64,000 bases of DNA from Duganella aquatilis (GTDB taxonomy: Bacteria > Pseudomonadota > Gammaproteobacteria > Burkholderiales > Burkholderiaceae_D): assembly GCF_009674565.1 (NCBI RefSeq), contig NZ_WKJL01000022.1:39016-103015 (forward strand), given 5' to 3'. Both the position numbers and the translations under genes were made by a program. The notes beneath the pieces were generated by a model. That model saw only the letters and a list, made by a program, of their open reading frames with translations. It made no database searches and was not told the origin of the DNA. Positions 42,770-49,962 of this stretch are shown piece by piece (the first letter of the stretch is position 1; every line of letters begins with the position of its first letter).

Positions 42770-43603
42770 ATGCCAGAATTACCAGAAGTCGAAGTCACCC
42801 GGCGCGGCGTCGCGCCCCATGTCGAAGGCCGCACCGTGCGCCAGGTGGTGCTGCGCCGCGATGGTTTGCGCTGGCCCTTCCCGCCCGAGTTGCCGCAGCT
42901 GCTGGCGCAGCGCAAAGTGCTGCGCACCGGCCGCCGCGGCAAATACCTGCTGATCCATTTCGAGCACGGCACGCTGATCATCCACCTCGGCATGTCCGGC
43001 CACCTGCGGGTGATGGCGCCGGGCATCGAGCCGGAAAAGCACGACCACTTCGACCTCGAGGTCAGCGGTCCGGCAGGCAACCAGGTGCTGCGCATGAAAG
43101 ACCCGCGCCGCTTCGGCGCCGTGCTGTGGCACGACGACGCCGACGGCGATTTGGAACACCATGTGCTGCTGCGCGGCCTCGGCGTGGAGCCGCTGGAAGC
43201 GGGCTTCAGCGGCAAATTGCTGTACGATCAGACCCGGCAGCGCAGCGCGCCGGTCAAGCAGGTGCTGCTGGCGGGCGATATCGTGGTGGGTGTCGGTAAT
43301 ATTTATGCATCGGAAAGCCTGTTCCGCGCCGGCATCAATCCGAAGACGCCGGCCAAGCGCATCAGCCTGGCGCGCTACGAGAAACTGGCGCAGGCGGTGC
43401 GCGAGATCCTGGCCGAGGCCATCGTCCAGGGCGGCAGCACGCTGCGCGACTTTATCAGCGTCAACGGGCAGTCCGGGTATTTCCAGCAGACGTATTTCGT
43501 CTATGATCGGGCTGGCGTGCCCTGCCGCGTGTGCGCGGCGCCGATACGCCAGATCAAGCAGGGCCAGCGCTCCACCTTCTATTGTGTGAATTGCCAAAAA
43601 TAA
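42770..43603 (+). CDS. mutM: formamidopyrimidine-DNA glycosylase
   Basis: A 277-residue bifunctional glycosylase/AP lyase removing 8-oxoguanine and Fapy lesions. It starts MPELPEVEVTRRGV, with Pro2 as nucleophile and Glu3, and has GRRGKYLL. The C-terminal zinc finger is CRVCAAPIRQIKQGQRSTFYCVNC. Ten nt separate its stop from the dynamin-like gene, making an operon with it and mutY very likely. Confidence 0.97.
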   Translation: MPELPEVEVTRRGVAPHVEGRTVRQVVLRRDGLRWPFPPELPQLLAQRKVLRTGRRGKYLLIHFEHGTLIIHLGMSGHLRVMAPGIEPEKHDHFDLEVSGPAGNQVLRMKDPRRFGAVLWHDDADGDLEHHVLLRGLGVEPLEAGFSGKLLYDQTRQRSAPVKQVLLAGDIVVGVGNIYASESLFRAGINPKTPAKRISLARYEKLAQAVREILAEAIVQGGSTLRDFISVNGQSGYFQQTYFVYDRAGVPCRVCAAPIRQIKQGQRSTFYCVNCQK

Positions 43604-43613
43604 GGGCAGACTG

Positions 43614-45545
43614 ATGATGGCCAGGGATTTCGAACAATACAGCGCCTGGCGGCAAGGCGTGGTCACCGCACTGAAGAATTATCAGTCGTGGGTGGCGGGC
43701 GCATCCCTGACCGACGCCGCCACCGACCAGCGCATCACGCGCACGCTGGCGCGGCTGGCCGACGACAAGCTGTCGGTGGCCTTTGTCGCCGAATTCTCGC
43801 GCGGCAAGTCGGAACTGATCAACGCCATCTTCTTTGCCGAGTACGGCCAGCGCATCCTGCCGTCGGCGGCCGGCCGCACCACCATGTGCCCGACCGAGCT
43901 GCTGTGGGACCACACGCTGGCGCCGTCGATCCGCCTGCTGCCGATCGAGACGCGGGCCGACAACCTGTCCACCAGCGACTACCGCGAACAGCCGGCCGCC
44001 TGGACCGTGCTGCCGCTGAACCTGGACGCCGGCGCCGACATGCACGAGGCCTTCAAGCAGGTCAGCAAGACGCGCTACGTGCCGGTGGAGGAAGCCAAGC
44101 GCTACGGCCTGTACGACGAGGACGATCCGGACATGCCGGTCACGCTGGACGAGCACGGCCAGGTGGAGATTTCGCTGTGGCGCCACGCCATCATCAACTT
44201 CCCGCACCCGCTGCTGAAGCAAGGCCTGGTGATCCTCGACACGCCGGGCCTGAACGCCATCGGCACCGAGCCGGAGCTGACGCTGAACCTGATTCCGAAC
44301 GCGCACGCGGTGCTGTTCATCCTGGCCGCCGACACCGGCGTGACCAAAAGCGACATCGAAGTCTGGCGCAACCACATCGGCGCCGGCGCCGGCCGCCTGG
44401 TGGTGCTGAACAAGATCGACAGCATGTGGGACGAGCTGCGCAGCGAGGACGACGTCAACGCCGAGATCGAGCGGCAGCAGGCCAATGTGGCGCATGTGCT
44501 GTCGCTGGAGCCGCGCCAGGTGTTTCCGGTGTCGGCGCAGAAGGCGCTGGTGGGCAAGATCAACCGCGACGTGGCGCTGATCGCGCGCAGCCGCCTGCAC
44601 GCGCTGGAAGGCGCGCTGTTCAACGAGCTGATTCCGGCCAAGAAGGACATCGTGCGCAAGCAGCTGGCCGAGGAATTGCAGGCGTTGAACACGGCGCAGC
44701 TGGGCATGCTGAACGGCCGCGCGCGCGGCATCGTCGAGCAGCTGCACGAGCTGCGCAGCCTGCGCGGCAAGAACCAGAATGTGATCGCGCACATGATGCG
44801 CCGCATCGACGTCGAGAAGAAGGAGTTCGACGCCAGCCTGTTCAAGCTGCAGGCGACGCGCGCCGTGTTCACCCGCCTGTCGACCGAGCTGTACACCACC
44901 ATGGGCATGGACATCGTGCGCGACGATATCGAACTGGTGCGCGAGGAGATGCAGCGCAGCCGCTTCTTCACCGGCGTGCGCGAGGCGGTGCGCGGCTACT
45001 TCGAACGCACCCGCGCCAACCTCGACGCGGCCGAACGCAAGACGCTGGAGATCAGCGAGATGATGGGCGTGATGTACCGCCGCTTCTCGACCGAGCACGG
45101 CCTGACGCTGGCGCTGCCGATGCCGTTTTCGCTGGACCGCTATCGGGACGAGCTGGCCAGCATCGAGGCGATCTACTACAAGACCTTCGGCACGGCGACG
45201 CTGATCACCACCAGCCGCGTGACCCTGATGGAGAAGTTCTTCGACACCATCGCCTCGCGCGTGCGCGGCTGCTTCCGCTCGGCGAACAACGACGCCGAGG
45301 CCTGGCTGAAGGTGATCATGGCGCCGCTGGAGGCGCAGATCCGTCAGCACAAGGATCAGTTGAAACACCGGCTGGGTTCGATCCAGCGCATCCACGATGC
45401 GACCGACAGCCTGGAACAGAAAATTGACGCGTTCGAGCACAGCCAGCAGGAGCTGGAAGTGCAGAAGACGCGCCTGAATGAACTGGCGGGTGCGATCAGC
45501 ATCGCCATCAACGCGGAATTCGTGGCGCTTGACGCCGCCGCCTAA
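43614..45545 (+). CDS. dynamin-like GTPase of unknown role, between mutM and mutY
   Basis: A 643-residue protein. The P-loop is AEFSRGKSELINAIF (near residues 59-73), switch-region threonines follow in GRTTMCPTELL, G3 is LDTPGLNA and G4 is LNKID, as in bacterial dynamin-like and YfjP-type GTPases. The rest is mainly helical: LRGKNQNVIAHMMRRIDVEKKEFDASLFKLQATRAVF, then a C-terminal coiled coil ending SQQELEVQKTRLNELAGAI. No membrane helix is evident. It is co-directional with mutM (10 nt before) and mutY (12 nt after), so it is probably expressed with them. Membrane or DNA-repair link is inferred from position only. Confidence 0.88.
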   Translation: MMARDFEQYSAWRQGVVTALKNYQSWVAGASLTDAATDQRITRTLARLADDKLSVAFVAEFSRGKSELINAIFFAEYGQRILPSAAGRTTMCPTELLWDHTLAPSIRLLPIETRADNLSTSDYREQPAAWTVLPLNLDAGADMHEAFKQVSKTRYVPVEEAKRYGLYDEDDPDMPVTLDEHGQVEISLWRHAIINFPHPLLKQGLVILDTPGLNAIGTEPELTLNLIPNAHAVLFILAADTGVTKSDIEVWRNHIGAGAGRLVVLNKIDSMWDELRSEDDVNAEIERQQANVAHVLSLEPRQVFPVSAQKALVGKINRDVALIARSRLHALEGALFNELIPAKKDIVRKQLAEELQALNTAQLGMLNGRARGIVEQLHELRSLRGKNQNVIAHMMRRIDVEKKEFDASLFKLQATRAVFTRLSTELYTTMGMDIVRDDIELVREEMQRSRFFTGVREAVRGYFERTRANLDAAERKTLEISEMMGVMYRRFSTEHGLTLALPMPFSLDRYRDELASIEAIYYKTFGTATLITTSRVTLMEKFFDTIASRVRGCFRSANNDAEAWLKVIMAPLEAQIRQHKDQLKHRLGSIQRIHDATDSLEQKIDAFEHSQQELEVQKTRLNELAGAISIAINAEFVALDAAA

Positions 45546-45557
45546 TCTAGGAACAGA

Positions 45558-46688
45558 ATGAAAGTTGTAGCAGTAGAGAATTTTGCAGATCCGAGTTTTT
45601 CGGCCGACCTGATCGGCTGGCAAAAAGTACATGGCCGTCATGTGCTGCCGTGGCAGAACACCCGCGATGCCTACCTGATCTGGCTGTCGGAAATCATGTT
45701 GCAGCAGACGCAGGTGTCGGCGGTGCTGGGCTATTACGCGCGCTTCCTGGCGCGCTTCCCTACCCTGCGCGACCTGGCCGCCGCGCCGGTCGAGGATGTG
45801 ATGGCGCAGTGGAGCGGCCTGGGCTACTACACGCGCGCACGCAATCTGCACAAGTGCGCGCAGCGCGTGGTGGCCGAGTACGACGGCGTGTTTCCTTCCG
45901 ATCCGCTGCTGCTGGCGGAGCTGCCGGGCATCGGCCGTTCGACGGCGGCGGCGATCGCGGCGTTTTCCAGCGGCCGGCGCGCGGCCATCATGGACGGCAA
46001 CGTCAAGCGCGTGTTTGCACGCGTATTCGGCATCGACACCTATCCGGGCGAGCGCAAGACCGAGGAAGCCATGTGGCGGCGCGCGGAGGCCTTGTTGCCG
46101 GAGGTGGGCATCGAGTCGTACACGCAGGGTTTGATGGACATGGGCGCGACCTTGTGCACGCGCAGCAGTCCGTCGTGCGAGCGTTGCCCGATGCAGCCGC
46201 GCTGCGTGGCGTTTGCCACCAGCCGCACCAAGGACCTGCCGGTGCGCAAGCCGAAGAAGGCGACGCCGGAGAAGCATGCGGTGATGCTGGCGATCGTCGA
46301 CAACGGGCAGGTGCTGCTGGAACAGCGGCCGCCGAGCGGTATCTGGGGCGGGCTGTTGTCGCTGCCGGAGCTGGACGGCCACGTGGCGGCGGAGGATGAC
46401 GAGGTGGCGCCGGCGGATGATGATGCGCTGTTGCGCGCGGTGGGCAAATTCGGCGAGATGGAATCGTGTGAACGCCTGTCGACGGTGACGCATGTGTTCA
46501 CGCACTACAAGCTGCACATCGCGCCCTATCGCGTGACCCTGGCGAAGCGGCTGCCGATGGCCGCCGAGTCCGGTCACGTCTGGCTCGATGCCGCCCGCAT
46601 CGCCGACGCCGCCCTGCCGGCGCCGATCAAGAAGCTGCTGCTGGAACTGGTGGGCGACAGCCGCGAGGCGCAGCAGCGGATGTTCTAG
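45558..46688 (+). CDS. mutY: A/G-specific adenine glycosylase
   Basis: A 376-residue enzyme that excises adenine mispaired with 8-oxoguanine. The catalytic Glu45 lies in SEIMLQQTQV, the helix-hairpin-helix is LPGIGRSTAAAI, the catalytic Asp146 is in MDGNVKRV, and the 4Fe-4S cluster is C-x6-C-x2-C-x5-C at CTRSSPSCERCPMQPRC. A C-terminal NUDIX-like domain recognises 8-oxoguanine. It converges with the coiled-coil gene with overlapping stop codons. Confidence 0.97.
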   Translation: MKVVAVENFADPSFSADLIGWQKVHGRHVLPWQNTRDAYLIWLSEIMLQQTQVSAVLGYYARFLARFPTLRDLAAAPVEDVMAQWSGLGYYTRARNLHKCAQRVVAEYDGVFPSDPLLLAELPGIGRSTAAAIAAFSSGRRAAIMDGNVKRVFARVFGIDTYPGERKTEEAMWRRAEALLPEVGIESYTQGLMDMGATLCTRSSPSCERCPMQPRCVAFATSRTKDLPVRKPKKATPEKHAVMLAIVDNGQVLLEQRPPSGIWGGLLSLPELDGHVAAEDDEVAPADDDALLRAVGKFGEMESCERLSTVTHVFTHYKLHIAPYRVTLAKRLPMAAESGHVWLDAARIADAALPAPIKKLLLELVGDSREAQQRMF

Positions 46689-47080
46689 AGGTATTTGATG
46701 GCCGCGATAAACATCGCCGCAACGCTAATCTGAGAAGCAAACATCCATTTGAGCAAAGTGGCGATCGCGTGGTCGATGCGTGCATCAAGCCGGGCAAAGC
46801 CAACGTCCATCTTGGCGGAGAGCTCCGCATGCACGAGGTCAATCTTGCCGTGGAGCTCGGCATGCATTCCGTTCATCTTGCCGAGGAGTTCGGCATGCAC
46901 GAGGTCAATCTTGCCATTGAGCTCGGTATGCACGAAGTCAATCTTGGCGTTGACCTTGGCGAAGCCGACGCCCACTTCTTCGCGCAACGCGGAGAATTCA
47001 TCCCTGCGGACGTAATTGGACTGAATGACGGCAACGTCTGTTTCCAATGTGCTGACACGCCCGGTAATTTGCTGGTCCAT
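46685..47080 (-). CDS. small coiled-coil protein built from 11-residue repeats with C-terminal membrane helix
   Basis: A 131-residue protein. The middle has four near-identical hendecads (GKIDLVHAEL type) within KVNAKIDFVHTELNGKIDLV and onward, giving a hendecad coiled coil. The C-terminal about 20 residues (MFASQISVAAMFIAAIKYL) form a membrane anchor. The DNA shows exact 33-bp tandem repeats (46811-46942). Similar proteins of the DUF1640 type are mitochondrial-uniporter-regulator-like; that relation is tentative. Function unknown. Its stop overlaps the mutY stop. Confidence 0.75.
   Translation of the reverse strand: MDQQITGRVSTLETDVAVIQSNYVRRDEFSALREEVGVGFAKVNAKIDFVHTELNGKIDLVHAELLGKMNGMHAELHGKIDLVHAELSAKMDVGFARLDARIDHAIATLLKWMFASQISVAAMFIAAIKYL
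46811..46942. repeat. four 33-bp tandem repeats inside the coiled-coil gene
   Basis: Four consecutive 33-bp units beginning CTTGSCGNNGAG, plus a partial fifth. Units differ at only a few positions and encode 11-residue hendecads. They could change copy number by slippage without breaking the frame. Confidence 0.85.
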
Positions 47081-47155
47081 GGCCGCCTCCCGACTTTCAT
47101 CATCGACCGCGCAAGGCGCAACGTCAAGCGCGGCGCTTGCCGTGCTTGAGGCAGA

Positions 47156-48292
47156 TCAGAGTTCGTCGAGCGAGAACAGGCGGCGGTGTTCGCGGATCGC
47201 GTAGCGGTCGGTCATGCCGGCGATGTAGTCGGCGATCTTGCGCGCCTGCTTGTTGACGTCGCCCGACTTGTCCTGGTAATCCGGCGGCAACAACACCGGT
47301 TCGGCCATGAAGGACTCGAACAACTCGCGCACGATGCGGCTGGCCTTTACCCGCATGCGGTTGACCTTGTAGTGACGGTACAGATTCGCATACAGGAAAC
47401 GCTTGAGCTCGGTCGCATCCTTGCGCATGCCATCCGAAAAACGGATCAGCGGCGGCGCCGCGCGCACGTCGTCGATATGCTTCGGCGCCGCCTCGGCGAT
47501 GCGCGCGCTCGACGTGACGATCAGGTCGTCCGCCAGCGCCGTGATCAGGCGGCGTAAGGTTTCGTAAATCGCGCGCCGGCCCGCCAGGCCTGGGAAGGCC
47601 TGCTGCACATCGCGCCACAGCCGCGCAAAGAAATCCACCTGCTCCAGCTGCCCGATGGTGATCAGGCCGGAACGCAGGCCGTCATCGATATCGTGGCTGT
47701 TGTAGGCGATCTCATCCGCCAGATTGGTCAGCTGCGCCTCCAGCGACGGCTGCGTGCGGTCGATGAAGCGCTGCGCCACGGGCCCCAGCACGCGCGCATT
47801 GTTCAGCGAGCAGTGCTTGAGGATGCCCTCGCGCGTTTCAAACATCAGGTTCAGGCCGTCGTAGGCGCCGTAGTGTTCTTCCAGCTCGTCGACCACGCGC
47901 AGGCTTTGCAGGTTGTGCTCGAAGCCGCCATGGTCCTTCATGCACTCGTTGAGCACATCCTGGCCGACGTGGCCGAACGGTGTGTGGCCCAAGTCGTGCG
48001 CCAGCGAAATCGCCTCCACCAGGTCCTCGTTCAGGCGCAGATTGCGCGCCAGCGAACGGCCGATCTGCGCCACCTCCAGGCTGTGGGTCAGCCGGGTGCG
48101 GAACAGGTCGCCTTCATGGTTGAGGAACACCTGGGTCTTGTACTCCAGCCGGCGGAACGCCGACGAGTGGATGATGCGGTCGCGGTCGCGCTGGAACTGG
48201 CTGCGCGACGCATGCGCCGTTTCCGGATGATGGCGTCCCACGCCGCCTTCCGAATGGGCCGCGTAGGGAGCGAGGTATTCTTCCGGCGACAT
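47156..48292 (-). CDS. dgt: deoxyguanosinetriphosphate triphosphohydrolase-like protein
   Basis: A 378-residue HD-domain nucleotidase. It has the YKTQVF segment, THSLEVAQIGRSLARNL, the HD pair in SLAHDLGHTPFGHVGQDVLNE, and DEIAYNSHDIDDGL. It cleaves dNTPs to nucleosides and triphosphate, affecting dNTP pools. The start at 48292 has a GGGGAGG ribosome-binding site. It follows aroKB by 14 nt in the pil-aro-dgt cluster. Confidence 0.93.
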   Translation of the reverse strand: MSPEEYLAPYAAHSEGGVGRHHPETAHASRSQFQRDRDRIIHSSAFRRLEYKTQVFLNHEGDLFRTRLTHSLEVAQIGRSLARNLRLNEDLVEAISLAHDLGHTPFGHVGQDVLNECMKDHGGFEHNLQSLRVVDELEEHYGAYDGLNLMFETREGILKHCSLNNARVLGPVAQRFIDRTQPSLEAQLTNLADEIAYNSHDIDDGLRSGLITIGQLEQVDFFARLWRDVQQAFPGLAGRRAIYETLRRLITALADDLIVTSSARIAEAAPKHIDDVRAAPPLIRFSDGMRKDATELKRFLYANLYRHYKVNRMRVKASRIVRELFESFMAEPVLLPPDYQDKSGDVNKQARKIADYIAGMTDRYAIREHRRLFSLDEL

Positions 48293-48306
48293 CGCGGCCT
48301 CCCCGC

Positions 48307-49950
48307 TCAGACGCAGGCGGCCAGCGTCGCCAGCAGCAGCTCCTGCGGCGCGTTGGTGATCTTTGGCGCACCCAGCGGATTGAGCAGGATGAACTTGATG
48401 GCGCCGCCCTCGTTCTTCTTGTCGACTTCCATCAGCTCCAGCCAGCGCCCGGTGCCCAGATCGGGCGCCTTGACCGGCAGGCCGGCCGCCGCCACCAGCG
48501 CGCGCACGCGCGCGACCGACGCCGCGTCGATCAGGCCCATGCGTTGCGACAGATCGGCCGCCATCACCATGCCGCAGCCGACCGCCTCGCCGTGCAGCCA
48601 CTCGCCGTAGCCGAGGCCGTTTTCGATGGCGTGGCCGAAGGTGTGGCCAAAGTTCAGGATGGCGCGCAGTCCGCCTTCGCGCTCGTCCTGGCGCACCACG
48701 TCCGACTTGATTTCGCAGGAACGGGCGATGGCGTAGGCCAGCGCGCCCTTGTCGCGCGCCACCAGCTTGCCGATATTGGCTTCGATCCAGTCGAAGAAGG
48801 CGGCGTCGATGATGGCGCCGTGCTTGATCACTTCCGCCAGGCCGGCCGCCAGTTCGCGCGCCGGCAGGGTTTCCAGCGTCGAGGTATCGGCGATCACCGC
48901 GCGCGGCTGGTAGAAGGCGCCGATCATGTTCTTGCCCAGCGGATGGTTAATGCCGGTCTTGCCGCCCACCGAAGAGTCGACCTGCGACAGCAGCGTGGTC
49001 GGCACCTGGATGAAGTCGACGCCGCGCATATAGCTGGCGGCCGCATAGCCGGTCAGGTCGCCGATCACGCCGCCGCCCAGCGCCACCAGCGTGGTCTTGC
49101 GGTCGGCCTTGTTTTCCAGCAGCGCATCGAAGATCTGCATCAGGCTGGTCCAGTTCTTGAATTCCTCGCCGTCCGGCAGGATCACAGACATGACTTGCTT
49201 GCCGGCATCACGCAGGCCGCGCTCGACGCGCTCCAGGTAGAGCGGCGCCACGGTGGTGTTGGTGACGATCGCCACCTTGCTGCCGTGCACGTGGCGCGCC
49301 AGCAGGTTGCTGTCGTTGAGCAGCGCCGGGCCGATGGAAATCGGGTAGCTGCGCTCGCCCAGTTCGACGTTTAACAGGATGTTGGATTGTTCGGTCATCG
49401 ATGGTTCTGCGTAGGTCACACAGTTGGGCGCGGCCTCGCAGGCTTTGGTTTCCAACTGGTTCAAAATGGTCTGAACCATCGATTGTACGTTAGGACGGCC
49501 GGTATCGATGACCAAATCGGCAATTTCCGTGTACAAAGGATCACGCACCGCCATCAATTCCTCGAGTTTCTTGCGCGGATCGGCGGTTTGCAGCAGCGGC
49601 CGGTTCTTGTCGTGCGCGGTGCGCTGCAGGATGCTGTGCACGGTGGCGCGCAGATACACCACGGTGCCGCGCGACTTCAGCAGCGCGCGGCTGTCGGCGT
49701 TGAGGACGGCGCCGCCGCCGGTGGCCAGCACCAGGCCGTCCTGGCCGCATAGCTCGCGGATGACCTCGGCTTCGCGGCGGCGGAAGCTGGCCTCGCCCTC
49801 GATTTCAAAGATCCACGGGATCGATGCGCCCGTGCGCGCCTCGATCTCATGGTCGGAATCAATAAACTTCAGCCCCAGCTTGCGCGCCAGGATGCGGCCG
49901 ATGGTGGTCTTTCCTGCCCCCATCAAGCCGACTAAAAACACATTTTGCAT
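48307..49950 (-). CDS. aroKB: bifunctional shikimate kinase/3-dehydroquinate synthase (AroK-AroB fusion)
   Basis: A 547-residue single reading frame. Residues 1-170 are shikimate kinase: Walker A LVGLMGAGKTTIGR, SDHEIEARTG and ATGGGAV. Residues about 185-547 are 3-dehydroquinate synthase: LPDGEEFKNW, the NAD-binding ALGGGVIGDLTGYAAASYMRG, VDSSVGGKTGIN and NFGHTFGHAIE. The two are usually separate adjacent genes. Here there is no stop between them, and the internal Met185 (49398) lacks a Shine-Dalgarno, so one polypeptide is made. It supplies the shikimate pathway. Confidence 0.94.
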   Translation of the reverse strand: MQNVFLVGLMGAGKTTIGRILARKLGLKFIDSDHEIEARTGASIPWIFEIEGEASFRRREAEVIRELCGQDGLVLATGGGAVLNADSRALLKSRGTVVYLRATVHSILQRTAHDKNRPLLQTADPRKKLEELMAVRDPLYTEIADLVIDTGRPNVQSMVQTILNQLETKACEAAPNCVTYAEPSMTEQSNILLNVELGERSYPISIGPALLNDSNLLARHVHGSKVAIVTNTTVAPLYLERVERGLRDAGKQVMSVILPDGEEFKNWTSLMQIFDALLENKADRKTTLVALGGGVIGDLTGYAAASYMRGVDFIQVPTTLLSQVDSSVGGKTGINHPLGKNMIGAFYQPRAVIADTSTLETLPARELAAGLAEVIKHGAIIDAAFFDWIEANIGKLVARDKGALAYAIARSCEIKSDVVRQDEREGGLRAILNFGHTFGHAIENGLGYGEWLHGEAVGCGMVMAADLSQRMGLIDAASVARVRALVAAAGLPVKAPDLGTGRWLELMEVDKKNEGGAIKFILLNPLGAPKITNAPQELLLATLAACV

Positions 49951-49962
49951 GCACGATCCAAG

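Noticed and set aside
43554..46577. Open frame of about 1007 codons on the minus strand opposite mutM, the GTPase and mutY
   Set aside because: It is an antisense shadow of three well-recognised genes in high-GC DNA; the translation is Arg/His/Gln-rich, with no family motif.
48293..48601. N-terminal extension of dgt by 103 codons
   Set aside because: The extra residues are Gly/Arg/Ala-rich and antisense-like over aroKB. The ATG at 48292 has a strong Shine-Dalgarno and starts at the family boundary.
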